A stretch of 64,000 nt of DNA, taken from positions 36,399-100,398 of the forward strand of contig NZ_JAUOQM010000020.1 in NCBI RefSeq assembly GCF_030547685.1. Direction: 5' to 3'. The DNA is from Gilvimarinus sp. 2_MG-2023. Its GTDB lineage: Bacteria; Pseudomonadota; Gammaproteobacteria; Pseudomonadales; Cellvibrionaceae. Every line of letters starts with the position of its first letter. The stretch's first letter is position 1. Below are positions 42,195 through 51,379 of the stretch, one piece after another. Both the position numbers and the translations under genes were made by a program. The notes below the pieces were generated by a model. That model worked only from the letters and a program-made list of their open reading frames with translations, was not told the origin of the DNA and did not search any database.

Positions 42195-43610
42195 CTATTT
42201 GAGCTTATAGGCTTTCTTTACGAGGTTGTAGGTTAAATCCACAACCACATCACGCGCCTCGTCCTCCGGCAAACGATGCTCGGCGACTAATCGTGCTAAA
42301 AAATGGCAATCCATTCGGCGGGCCACATCATGCCGCGCAGGAATCGACAAAAAAGCGCGGGTATCATCATTAAAGCCCACGGTATTATAGAAACCCGCCG
42401 TCTCGGTTACTTGTTCGCGAAACCGGCGCATCCCCTCTGGACTATCGTGAAACCACCAAGGTGGCCCTAGCTTTAAGGCCGGGTAGTGACCCGCCAATGG
42501 AGCCAGCTCACGAGAATAGACAGACTCATCCAACGTAAACACGATCATGGATAAACGCGGGTCATTACCGTATTTATCCAACAAAGGCTTCAAAGCCTTA
42601 ACGTATTCGGCCTGAATAGGTATATCAGCACCCTTATCACGCCCATAATCACGAAAAACCTGCGGGTTATGATTGCGAAATGAACCCGGATGAAGCTGCA
42701 TCACCAGCTCATCATCAAGGCTCATCGCTGCCATCTCGGTGAGCATTTGACCGCGAAACACTTCCGCCTCGTCAGTTGTGTGGTTGCCAGCCAATACTTT
42801 GGCAAAGAGTGCACGACATTGATCAAGGGATAAATCGGACGTCTGGGCAGATGGATGGCCATGGTCGGTAGCGGTTGCACCGAACGTCTTAAAATAATCG
42901 CGCCGTTGGCGCAATGCGGATAAGTATCCCGCCCAACTGCTTGTGTTTTCCCCGGTCAATTCACCTAGTGCCATCACGTTGTCGACAAAGTTTTCATAGT
43001 CCGGGTCCACCACAGGGTCGGGGCGGTAAGTGGTAATAACACCACCGCACCAATCGCTGCCCCGAATAGCTCGGTGATGACGCAAATCATCCAACGGGGA
43101 CTCGGTGGTTGCCAAATATTCAATATTAAAGCGGTCCATCAATGCGCGCGGGCGAAAGGCTTCAGTGTGTAACTGCTCATTAATACGCTCGTAGTAGGTA
43201 TCGGCACTGTTTTCGTTCAATAGCTGGGTTAAGTTAAACACGCTACTGAAGACATAATCCATCCAAAGGCGCGTAGGTGTGCCCCTAAACGCGGCGTAAT
43301 GGCGGGCAAATAACCGCCAAATTTTACGCGGGTCTTGCTCTACAATCTCACCCGCTTTACATGGCAAACCCAGTGCCGCCATGGACACCCCTAAACTGTA
43401 TAAAAGCCGAAACACATAGTGATCAGGCTTGATCAGCAACTCCGTAGGATTGTGAAAATACTCATTGTCAGCAAACCAGGCCGGATCGGTATGACCATGG
43501 GGGCTAATAATGGGAAGACCTTCAACTTCTTGGTACAACCGTCGAGCTATGGCTCGAGTGGACTCATCGGCGGGTAATAGGCGGTCCGGGTGTAAATAGA
43601 GTGTACTCAT
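42195..43610 (-). CDS. uxaC: Uronate isomerase (glucuronate/galacturonate isomerase)
   Basis: Converts D-glucuronate to D-fructuronate and D-galacturonate to D-tagaturonate (EC 5.3.1.12). The 471-residue chain from ATG 43610 has the amidohydrolase-like metal motif PIISPHGHTDP, and QLHPGSFRNHNP, GFNDDTRAFLSIPARHDVARR further on. An ATG six codons upstream is an alternative. Divergent from kdgK, sharing a 250-base control region. Confidence 0.95.
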   Translation of the reverse strand: MSTLYLHPDRLLPADESTRAIARRLYQEVEGLPIISPHGHTDPAWFADNEYFHNPTELLIKPDHYVFRLLYSLGVSMAALGLPCKAGEIVEQDPRKIWRLFARHYAAFRGTPTRLWMDYVFSSVFNLTQLLNENSADTYYERINEQLHTEAFRPRALMDRFNIEYLATTESPLDDLRHHRAIRGSDWCGGVITTYRPDPVVDPDYENFVDNVMALGELTGENTSSWAGYLSALRQRRDYFKTFGATATDHGHPSAQTSDLSLDQCRALFAKVLAGNHTTDEAEVFRGQMLTEMAAMSLDDELVMQLHPGSFRNHNPQVFRDYGRDKGADIPIQAEYVKALKPLLDKYGNDPRLSMIVFTLDESVYSRELAPLAGHYPALKLGPPWWFHDSPEGMRRFREQVTETAGFYNTVGFNDDTRAFLSIPARHDVARRMDCHFLARLVAEHRLPEDEARDVVVDLTYNLVKKAYKLK

Positions 43611-43814
43611 GGTCGGCTGCACCAGCATTATCGGTCAGTTTTGCCGTAGCCTAGCAGCCCAATATGACGGGCAAAGGTCAGAGCCAATAATGCCTTTACA
43701 ATGCGTTTACCAAAGCGATATGGGGTATTAGAGTCAAAGCTTGAGAATCAGAAGCCATAATAAACAACATTTTCGCTCGAATATTAAGCTCATCGTGTAC
43801 AGCAGGCGCGCCCA

Positions 43815-43824
43815 ATTGTACAAT
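43815..43824. promoter_or_regulatory. Candidate operator in the uxaC-kdgK divergent control region
   Basis: ATTGTACAAT is a perfect 10-base palindrome, 40 bases before the kdgK ATG. It resembles the TNGTnnACNA-type sites of GntR/FCD regulators, one of which is encoded at 33857. Another TGTACA lies at 43796. Assignment to that regulator is inference. Confidence 0.35.
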
Positions 43825-43863
43825 CGCCGTTCCATTTATTGATGAGTCCAAGGGTCACACACC

Positions 43864-44811
43864 ATGACGAAGATTGCCTGTATCGGTGAAGTAATGATTG
43901 AACTGGCGGTGGCTCCCCCCGCCCCAGAAGGTACTGAACTGAAAGCGTTATCTTACGCCGGTGACACCTATAACACGGTGGTAACCTTGGCCCGCCTTGG
44001 CACTCAAGCGAGCTACATTACCCGCCTGGGCGATGATAATTACAGTGATGCAGTTATTTCGCGCCTACAAGCCGAACATATTGGCAGTGAGAACATTGTG
44101 CGCCAGCAAGGCAAGGTACCGGGTCTATACATGATTCATAACACGCCGGATGGTGAGCGCGAGTTCTTTTACTGGCGCGATCGTGCCCCCGCTCGTGAGC
44201 TGTTCCACCATGAAGCGGAAGTGTCAGCTCTAGAGGCCAGCCTGGCGGACTGCAACATGGTGTACTTATCCGGCATCACTCTCGCCATTATCGGTGACGA
44301 AGGGCGCAGCAACTTGCTGAGCTTTTTGCGTCGCTATAAAGACAATGGTGGAAAGGTGGCTTTTGACAGCAACTACCGCCCCCGCCTGTGGCAAACCCCA
44401 GAGCAAGCTCAACAAGCGAATCGCGACATACTCGGCTTGACTGACTTGGCGCTACTGACACTGGACGACGAAGAATTACTCTGGGGTACTAACGGCGATG
44501 CCGTCGGTGAACTCCAGCATCGCTACGCCAACTGTGACATTGCGGAGATTGTACTTAAACGCGGCAGTGAGGACGTGGTAATTTTGCAAGGTCAGGAACG
44601 TACCACCGTGCCCGTACCTAAAGTGACTAACATTGTTGATACAACCGCTGCGGGAGACACGTTCAACGCGGGTTATTTGGCCGCTCACCTCGAAGGCAAG
44701 TCCCCCGAACAATGCGCTCAACAGGCCAACCGATGCGCCAGCGTGATTATTCGCCATCGTGGCGGTGTGATTGATAAATCAGTCTTTCTTAATGAAGTGG
44801 CTGAGCGGTAA
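43864..44811 (+). CDS. kdgK: 2-keto-3-deoxygluconate kinase (PfkB family)
   Basis: Phosphorylates 2-keto-3-deoxygluconate to KDPG, the step that feeds uronates into the Entner-Doudoroff aldolase (EC 2.7.1.45). The 315-residue product has IGEVMIELA, the GGD-like AGDTYNTVV substrate motif, FDSNYRPRLW, and the PfkB signature DTTAAGDTFNAGYLA with the catalytic Asp. Divergent from uxaC; converges on the last Tad gene. Confidence 0.92.
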   Translation: MTKIACIGEVMIELAVAPPAPEGTELKALSYAGDTYNTVVTLARLGTQASYITRLGDDNYSDAVISRLQAEHIGSENIVRQQGKVPGLYMIHNTPDGEREFFYWRDRAPARELFHHEAEVSALEASLADCNMVYLSGITLAIIGDEGRSNLLSFLRRYKDNGGKVAFDSNYRPRLWQTPEQAQQANRDILGLTDLALLTLDDEELLWGTNGDAVGELQHRYANCDIAEIVLKRGSEDVVILQGQERTTVPVPKVTNIVDTTAAGDTFNAGYLAAHLEGKSPEQCAQQANRCASVIIRHRGGVIDKSVFLNEVAER

Positions 44812-44826
44812 ATTTTCAGTTTTGCT

Positions 44827-44852
44827 CCCGGGTCCGTATGCAATGGCCCGGG
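44827..44852. terminator. Possible terminator between kdgK and the Tad operon end
   Basis: CCCGGG with CC (44827-44835) and GGCCCGGG (44845-44852) form an 8-bp stem with one bulge in the gap between converging stops. There is no clear T run. Confidence 0.4.
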
Positions 44853-44876
44853 TTATGCTCGTGTGGCTCAGTCTTC

Positions 44877-45737
44877 CTAAGGGCAGGCCATCTTGGTGCC
44901 ATCGCACATAAAGGACTCCAAGCCCTCATCAGTCTCTTCACTGTACGCGGGTGACTGCATGCGCACGATGGCTTCCGCAAACAACACAAAGCCCTCATTG
45001 TTAGCCGCGCGATCGCCACACAGTTGCTCGTAACTAGCCGTCACCCCCGCTGCCGCATTTACTTCGGCGCGGTTCGCATCGGCAAAGCGTGGATCGTTAA
45101 CGGTGTGGTGCTCATGGTAGCTGCCTGGATCTTTGCTGTTATTCAATTCGCTCAAATTACCAATGATTTTATTCACTAACGGCACCATCAGCTTGTAACA
45201 ATACTGCACTCTGATTTTCAGTAGATTAGCATCTTGTATGCTGGCGCCATCCACCTCCCAGGTTGGTCGGTACATCAAATTATCATTGGGTATAGCGACA
45301 TTGTCATCAGTGCTTTCACCAAAGCCGGATAACTCCAGCATCGCACTGGTGGGATTGATGCGTATGATGCGCGTATAAGTATCGACTTCTGACACTGCAT
45401 CACGCCGGGTGCCTGCACTGTCTACACCTGCCTCTATGTCATCGCGCATATTGCCCAAGGAACTGGAGTTAGTAAACAACGGAGCCATGCCCCGAACTAA
45501 GCCGCGGCGCAATGCACTGTAAGTAGCGTGATTGGTAGCCCCTACTCTGGCGGCCTGAAAGGTTGCGTAATTAAGCGTTGTTTTGGCTGAATAAATAAAA
45601 GCTATCTGAATAGCACCAAATATCAGCAGTAAAAGCACGGGAATGATGATGACAAACTCGATCATTGCCTGACCGCGGTTTTTATCTTTATGTACCCGTG
45701 TGAAATTATTCACGCTGAGCATCCACTGGGGCGACAT
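44877..45737 (-). CDS. TadE-like pseudopilin
   Basis: A 286-residue protein with a type IVb prepilin-like N-terminus: basic leader, RG/QAMIEF with Glu at +5, then a hydrophobic helix (VIIIPVLLLLIFGAIQIAF). Like TadE, the remainder is a periplasmic domain with several cysteines. An ATG five codons in (45722) is an alternative start. It is the last gene of the Tad operon and overlaps the TPR gene before it. Confidence 0.82.
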   Translation of the reverse strand: MSPQWMLSVNNFTRVHKDKNRGQAMIEFVIIIPVLLLLIFGAIQIAFIYSAKTTLNYATFQAARVGATNHATYSALRRGLVRGMAPLFTNSSSLGNMRDDIEAGVDSAGTRRDAVSEVDTYTRIIRINPTSAMLELSGFGESTDDNVAIPNDNLMYRPTWEVDGASIQDANLLKIRVQYCYKLMVPLVNKIIGNLSELNNSKDPGSYHEHHTVNDPRFADANRAEVNAAAGVTASYEQLCGDRAANNEGFVLFAEAIVRMQSPAYSEETDEGLESFMCDGTKMACP

Positions 45738-46275
45738 CGGTAGCTTTCACTCTCGGAGGCTCAGTGTCTGACACCTCGGGCTCTACTCCTTGTGGTTGCA
45801 CAGCTTTTGTGTTTCCACCTTGCGATTCAGCGGTGGCTGAACGACCAGAGGGAAATGGCTCTAGTACTGCGTCCACTATTTTTTGTACTCGCTGGGCCTT
45901 AGGATCCGTTTTAGGAACCTGTTCATACATACTAGCCACAGTCTGCGACAGTATTTGCGACTGAACATAAGCCAAGTTAATCCAGGCACTGGCATAGGTC
46001 TCGTCTATGGCCAATGCCGTTTGATAAGCAAGCACGGCGTCGCTATAAGCCCCCATTTGCGCGTGACAGTTACCCAATCGCAGCCAAGAGCGAGTGCTTA
46101 ACGGTAATTGCTCAACTAAGCGCCGGTACTTGGGCAACGCGTGTGAAAATTCACCTTGTTGGTATAAACGCTCGGCAGACTCCTGTAATTCAAAGACCGC
46201 TTTGGCTTTGTCATCACCGACACTTACGCAGCCACACAGCATCGTGAGCACCAGAATCATTAACAATATTCGCAT
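45706..46275 (-). CDS. TPR lipoprotein, TadD-like
   Basis: A 189-residue protein with lipobox LCGC (Cys at about 15) and at least two TPR repeats (RLYQQGEFSHALPKY; LGNCHAQMGAYSDAVLAYQTAL). TadD-type TPR lipoproteins help secretin assembly in Tad pilus systems. Overlaps the DUF192 gene before it (16 bases) and the TadE-like gene after it. Confidence 0.8.
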   Translation of the reverse strand: MRILLMILVLTMLCGCVSVGDDKAKAVFELQESAERLYQQGEFSHALPKYRRLVEQLPLSTRSWLRLGNCHAQMGAYSDAVLAYQTALAIDETYASAWINLAYVQSQILSQTVASMYEQVPKTDPKAQRVQKIVDAVLEPFPSGRSATAESQGGNTKAVQPQGVEPEVSDTEPPRVKATDVAPVDAQRE

Positions 46276-46610
46276 TTATCTCCCACCTGTAACCGCAAAG
46301 CTTGTATTTCGCCGGCAGCAAACTCGACAACACAAGCTGCACCAGGGCACACTCTGAAGCGCCAAGGCTTCAAGCTTGACGCCAACTTGACGACAACGCC
46401 ACCACGATCCAAAAAGACGACATCAATCGCGTACCCCATAAAACACGTATGCACCGATGAGCAGGGCTTAATTTTTAATGCTGTGCCTCTGGCTGGCGCG
46501 GGTCGTCCCAGCAAACCACGCAGACGCAACCAGTAGCTATCAGCTAAACCAACACGGGTATAACCTAGTGCTTCTTCCTGGCGCGACCAGCGCACATTTT
46601 TTTCAATCAA
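46260..46610 (-). CDS. DUF192 family protein
   Basis: A 116-residue protein with the DUF192 core: RLRGLLGRPA, LKIKPCSSVHTCFMGYAIDVVFLD in two pieces, LKPWR and FAAGEIQALRLQVGD. DUF192 proteins recur in Tad loci, but their function is unknown. No signal peptide is apparent. Start overlaps tadC stop by 4 bases. Confidence 0.85.
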   Translation of the reverse strand: MIEKNVRWSRQEEALGYTRVGLADSYWLRLRGLLGRPAPARGTALKIKPCSSVHTCFMGYAIDVVFLDRGGVVVKLASSLKPWRFRVCPGAACVVEFAAGEIQALRLQVGDKCEYC

Positions 46611-47491
46611 AATGTTCCCTGCTCGATATATTTCACCACAATAGGGAATAAAAGAATAATAAACGTCAACGGGAAGATAAAAATAACCAGAGGAATTACC
46701 AGTTTAACCGGCGCTTCCATTGCCATTTTTTCCGCGCGTTGAAAGCGTTCATTTAGTCGGGTTTTGGCCTGAATGAGCAGAGTGTTTTTCATGCTGGAGC
46801 CCATCTTTTCCGCCTGGACTACCGCTCGAACAAATACTGAAATATCTTTCAAATCAACCCGATCCGCCAAACGATTTAGGGCATCTCCCCGAGTTTGGCC
46901 CGAGCTAATATCGCGCAACACAATGCGAAACTCGTTGCGCATAGCACCGCGCGGACCCTTTTCAACCGCTTGCTTCAAGGCACCGGCGAAGTTCAAGCCG
47001 GCATCCACACACATGGTTAAATACTCAAGGTAAACCGGCAGGGAGCGAATCAGTTCGCCATCGCGCTTGCGGCGTGTATCCTTTACCCACGCGATAGGCA
47101 CATAATACCCCCCCGCCGCGAGCAGGATTAGCAAGAGTGGATCAACACTGCCAGAGCTTGCCAATGCCATAAACCCCAACGCTGGCAGCAGCATCGCCAA
47201 AACAACACGAGCCGAAATATACTCTTCGGCTGTCACCATAAAACTGACGCCATTCTTTTGCAGCTGATTATCTACCTTAGTCAGATATGAGCTTGGCAGG
47301 TTGCTGCCTAGCACATAGGTAACCAGTTTAATCAACGGCCAAATAGGCCGCATAAAAGCCGGAGGCTCGTCCATATAGGAGCGCTCTTCATCGGCCAGCA
47401 TATAACTCAAAGAGGCGACCATATATATCGCGGCGATGACGCAACAAGCGACACTTAAGCCTGCCCCCAGCGCGACTAGATTATTCATCAT
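46607..47491 (-). CDS. tadC: Tad pilus inner-membrane protein TadC
   Basis: A 294-residue T2SSF-type membrane platform protein. The cytoplasmic domain has YLEYLTMCVDAGLNFAGALK and RDISSGQTRGDALNRLADR, and two terminal membrane helices follow (PLVIFIFPLTFIILLFPIV). It pairs with TadB upstream to hold the ATPase at the membrane. Confidence 0.88.
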   Translation of the reverse strand: MMNNLVALGAGLSVACCVIAAIYMVASLSYMLADEERSYMDEPPAFMRPIWPLIKLVTYVLGSNLPSSYLTKVDNQLQKNGVSFMVTAEEYISARVVLAMLLPALGFMALASSGSVDPLLLILLAAGGYYVPIAWVKDTRRKRDGELIRSLPVYLEYLTMCVDAGLNFAGALKQAVEKGPRGAMRNEFRIVLRDISSGQTRGDALNRLADRVDLKDISVFVRAVVQAEKMGSSMKNTLLIQAKTRLNERFQRAEKMAMEAPVKLVIPLVIFIFPLTFIILLFPIVVKYIEQGTF

Positions 47492-47497
47492 CTGCCC

Positions 47498-48370
47498 TCA
47501 GCTATCGATACTGGTTATTTTACGAATGAAGGTAAAGCCCATGATCTGCATAAAAACCATCACAGCTAACACCATAAGACCTTCGCGTGTCGTGTATAAC
47601 TTGCGCATAGCCTCGGGTTCAAGAAAGCTAAGCAATACAGCCAAGGCAATCGGCAACATGGCCATAAAAGTGCCCTGTGCGCGCCCCTGCGCGGTTAAAG
47701 AGTCGATTTTGCCTTCCATGGTTTTCTTCCGGCGCAGAGTTTCGGCCATACTTTGGATGGTTTCCACCAAATTACCACCGACCTCGCGGCTGATTCGAAT
47801 GGCAGAACTCGCCATAATAAAGCTCTGCAAGGGCAGACGCTTTTCCAACTCAATAAGGCTGTCTTCTAAGGTTACGCCAAGCTGCATTCGCTTTACCAAC
47901 AGGCCAAACTCCTGATTGGCCGGCGCTGGCGCCTGTTTAACCATGTCGGAAAGCGCCATATTCATGCTGGCACCTGCCTGCAGGCTGCTTGCCAGCATCA
48001 TAAAAATATCGGGCAATTGTTCTTCGAATTTTGCCAAGCGTTTTTTTCGCATTCGAGCCCAAATCCCACCGGGCACAATGAGTAACACCACGAAGACACC
48101 CGCGGTAATAACCCACAGTTGAAACAGCCAATGAACCCCCATAGGGATCAGAACGAGAGCTGCCATATTGATCATAAACAGCTGCGAGGTATCCATAAAA
48201 ATGAACATCTCGGCCAGCTCTTGATTGGCGTTTGAGGTGAACTTCCGGCGGTAGAAACTCATAAAGTCGCCGGCCTCACGCGTGACAGCCATGGCCAAGC
48301 ACATTGCGGTGACAAACACGAGAACAACCACCGCTGCCAAGGTCCCGATATCCGTTAAGCCGCCTATCAT
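47498..48370 (-). CDS. tadB: Tad pilus inner-membrane protein TadB
   Basis: A 290-residue T2SSF-type protein, with LPDIFMMLASSLQAGASM, REVGGNLVETIQSMAETLRRKK, and a C-terminal membrane helix pair. Its start overlaps the tadA stop by 4 bases. Confidence 0.88.
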   Translation of the reverse strand: MIGGLTDIGTLAAVVVLVFVTAMCLAMAVTREAGDFMSFYRRKFTSNANQELAEMFIFMDTSQLFMINMAALVLIPMGVHWLFQLWVITAGVFVVLLIVPGGIWARMRKKRLAKFEEQLPDIFMMLASSLQAGASMNMALSDMVKQAPAPANQEFGLLVKRMQLGVTLEDSLIELEKRLPLQSFIMASSAIRISREVGGNLVETIQSMAETLRRKKTMEGKIDSLTAQGRAQGTFMAMLPIALAVLLSFLEPEAMRKLYTTREGLMVLAVMVFMQIMGFTFIRKITSIDS

Positions 48371-50043
48371 GATTTGAAAATACTCATATCGATTTCCACA
48401 CCCCGACTGCGCAGCTCTTCATAGAAAGTCGGCACCATACCAGTGGCCTCAAAGTGCCCCTCTACGCGCCCATCACTGTCAAACCCCGTTTGCTTGTAAC
48501 GGAAGATATCCGTCAGCTGAATGGTATTACTCTCAATGCCGGTGATCTCTGAAATACAGCTAACCCGGCGCGAGCCATCCCCGAAGCGGGTCTGCTGAAT
48601 CACAATATCCACCGCCGATGCGACCTGTTCGCGAATGGCACTCACGGGCAAATCCATGCCGGCCATCAGCACCATAACCTCAAGACGGCGCAACATATCG
48701 CGCGGTGAGTTGGCGTGTGCGGTGGTCAATGATCCATCGTGACCGGTGTTCATCGCCTGTAACATATCCAAAGCTTCACCACCTCGACACTCACCCACCA
48801 CAATACGATCGGGGCGCATACGCAGGCAGTTTTTAACCAAATCGCGAATAGTTACTTGTCCTTTGCCTTCCATGTTCGCCGGACGCGCTTCCAGTGACAC
48901 CACGTGAGGCTGAACCAAACGCAGCTCGGCTGCATCCTCGACTGTTACCACACGTTCTTCAACCGGAATAAAGTTAGATAAGATATTCAAAAGTGTTGTT
49001 TTACCCGAACCAGTACCCCCTGACACGACAATGTTAGAGCGTTGCTCCACACAGGTGCGCATAAAGGTCACCATGGCCTCATTGGTCGAGCCAAATCGAA
49101 TCAAATCGCGATCGGTAAGCTTTTGATCGGAAAATTTACGAATGGTAATACAAGGGCCGCGCAGTGCAAGTGGTGGGATAATGGCATTCACCCGTGAGCC
49201 GTCGCGCAAACGCGCATCCACCATAGGCGAGCTTTCATCAATACGCCGCCCCAAAGGGGAGACAATTCGTTCGATGGTTGCCATAACAGCTTCGTCACTG
49301 GTAAAAGACACAGGGGATTTAATCAAACGACCAGATTTTTCAATGTAGATGTCATTAAAGGCATTAACCATTACCTCGGTCACGTCTGAGTCATCCAGCA
49401 GTTGTTCGAGCGCACCCAGGCCAACCGTTTCATCGAGCACAATCTTTTTCAAACGCTCACGATCAATGCCCGGTGGTAACTTGTGACCCACAGTTTGCAA
49501 AACGGTGTCGATTAAGCCGCCGAGCTCACTGCGCATTTGCTCGTGATCAAGCGTATCGGTCTGCATGCGCTTAAGGTCCATCTGGCGCACCAGCTCTTTG
49601 TGCACATACTTGGCCCAGACCATATAATCATCGCGCAGTTTGTCACTTTGCTCTACTGCAGTGGCAACTGAGCCTGATTGGCCAGCAGCTTGAGCCTCAT
49701 CGCTGTCGGTTTTTAACTCGGCAACAAGACTTTCGGCTTCCTGGTCCGGGCTGTGGTCGACAATAGCGGCCTTAAAGCCGCCAAACTCGATTTCGTCATT
49801 GCTTGAAAGCGGGCCGTAGCGCTCGATGGTTTCCCCATTGACGCTAACCCCAGCACCGCGGCTGACATCCACCACGAAAACTCCGGCCAGCTCTTTTTCA
49901 AAACGCAAGTGCTTGGGCGCGACCTTCCAGCCACGCACACGCAAAATCACATCTCTTGAGCGACCAATTTCGCAAGAGTCGGCACCGCATCTTACGGCCT
50001 CTTGCCATTTACCATCTTTACTGCTAACGGTTATCTCAAACAC
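48367..50043 (-). CDS. tadA: FHA domain-TadA ATPase fusion
   Basis: The secretion/assembly ATPase of the Tad pilus. The first 95 residues form an FHA domain (CEIGRSRD, GRSxD and PKHL, SVNG), which reads phosphothreonine in other proteins. After an acidic linker comes the CpaF/VirB11-type ATPase: Walker A GGTGSGKT (342-349), [20 protein letters not shown], and [15 protein letters not shown]. The fusion is unlike the classical operon. The gene directly follows the secretin, where TadZ normally stands. Confidence 0.92.
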   Translation of the reverse strand: MFEITVSSKDGKWQEAVRCGADSCEIGRSRDVILRVRGWKVAPKHLRFEKELAGVFVVDVSRGAGVSVNGETIERYGPLSSNDEIEFGGFKAAIVDHSPDQEAESLVAELKTDSDEAQAAGQSGSVATAVEQSDKLRDDYMVWAKYVHKELVRQMDLKRMQTDTLDHEQMRSELGGLIDTVLQTVGHKLPPGIDRERLKKIVLDETVGLGALEQLLDDSDVTEVMVNAFNDIYIEKSGRLIKSPVSFTSDEAVMATIERIVSPLGRRIDESSPMVDARLRDGSRVNAIIPPLALRGPCITIRKFSDQKLTDRDLIRFGSTNEAMVTFMRTCVEQRSNIVVSGGTGSGKTTLLNILSNFIPVEERVVTVEDAAELRLVQPHVVSLEARPANMEGKGQVTIRDLVKNCLRMRPDRIVVGECRGGEALDMLQAMNTGHDGSLTTAHANSPRDMLRRLEVMVLMAGMDLPVSAIREQVASAVDIVIQQTRFGDGSRRVSCISEITGIESNTIQLTDIFRYKQTGFDSDGRVEGHFEATGMVPTFYEELRSRGVEIDMSIFKS

Positions 50044-50051
50044 AGGTCACC

Positions 50052-51374
50052 TTAATCTATTAAGCCAGTACGCATATATTCTTCATGCTCTTCGACGTAC
50101 TCATCGACACGGTCTAACACCTTCTGATTGGGACCGCTTTTCAAGTCATCGAGAATGTGTGGCGTTAAGAAAATCACCATCTCTGTTTCACCACCTGTAA
50201 AACTTTTTGACTGAAATAACTTTCCTAAAATAGGAATATCCGCCAGCCATTTCACTTTATTTAGAGTCGCTTGTTCATCCCGTGTAATAAGGCCGGACAA
50301 GACTAAAGTTTCCCCTTCTTTTAATTTAATATCATTGCTTGTCGCGCGTTTTTTAAAAGCTGGTTGACCATCCACAGCCTGTGCCAGGTCGAGTTGACTG
50401 ATCGCAACATCAACGCGAGCGGTGATATTGCCATATAAGTCGATTTTGGGCTGCAAACCCAGCATAACGCCATACTCTTTATATTCAACACTGCTGCCAC
50501 TCAGCGAGCTGGTAATAACAGGCACTTCGCCCCCCACAGTCAGCTCAGCCTCACCACCACTGCGCGCACTTAGCCTAGGCGATGACAAAACCAGTGCCGA
50601 ACCGGTCTGCTCTAGCAAGTCAATCATTGACGTTATTTCTGAGGCGATACCAAATAGCACTCCGCGCGTGCCGGTTTCATACATATAACCGGCTGGTAAG
50701 TCTTCTTCCGACCACTGAGTAATTGCAGCTCCAGCGGCCCGCCAAGTATTGCCATAACGCAGGCTCGGACCAGAGAAGCTTTTTTGCCAATTAATGCCCA
50801 ACTCTTCGGTTTTGCTGCGATCAAACTCGGCAATTTGCACATCAAAGAAAATCATTTTCTGCTCAAACTCGCCGAGAATACGAGCCATCACAATCAGGTC
50901 ACCGTACATACTCTGCACGATCTCAACTTTTTCCATATCGCGTTGATCGATCACACCATCAATGATGGTGTGGCGTCCCGCACTTTTAATCTTTATGCCG
51001 GGAATATCGCCCAATAACTCTTTAACTTCACTCAACTCAAGTCGACTACTGTTGACTTGAACCACAGTGAGCGCCATAGACTCGCGACTGCCGTCGGCAA
51101 ACCACACCTGCATATTGGTTTCACCCACACTGTTTGCCGTTAAGACTATCTCACCACTTTTTAGCAGTGTTGAGTCCACCAGCGAAGTCGTACCGACAGA
51201 CATTCGCACTATATTGGAGGCCTCTATAACACGCGACTCTCCGACAGACAGCGTAAGTGACTCCGGCAGAACATTGGCCTGCGCATTAAGCGCCAACAAC
51301 AGTGCCAAAAAGGTCCCCACCCAAACTCGAATATTCATAACTGTATAATCCATTGTTTTCATTGTTAGACTCAT
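50052..51374 (-). CDS. rcpA: Tad secretin RcpA/CpaC
   Basis: A 440-residue outer-membrane secretin. The longest reading starts MSLTMKTMDY; a signal peptide follows (VGTFLALLLALNAQA), then a BON-like/pilus N-domain (SLTLSVGESRVI; VQVNSSRLELSEVKELLGDIPGI) and the secretin domain with VLSSPRLSARSGGEAEL and TVGGEVPVIT. It forms the pore for the pilus. The ATG at the third Met may be the true start. Confidence 0.9.
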   Translation of the reverse strand: MSLTMKTMDYTVMNIRVWVGTFLALLLALNAQANVLPESLTLSVGESRVIEASNIVRMSVGTTSLVDSTLLKSGEIVLTANSVGETNMQVWFADGSRESMALTVVQVNSSRLELSEVKELLGDIPGIKIKSAGRHTIIDGVIDQRDMEKVEIVQSMYGDLIVMARILGEFEQKMIFFDVQIAEFDRSKTEELGINWQKSFSGPSLRYGNTWRAAGAAITQWSEEDLPAGYMYETGTRGVLFGIASEITSMIDLLEQTGSALVLSSPRLSARSGGEAELTVGGEVPVITSSLSGSSVEYKEYGVMLGLQPKIDLYGNITARVDVAISQLDLAQAVDGQPAFKKRATSNDIKLKEGETLVLSGLITRDEQATLNKVKWLADIPILGKLFQSKSFTGGETEMVIFLTPHILDDLKSGPNQKVLDRVDEYVEEHEEYMRTGLID

Positions 51375-51379
51375 CGCTC

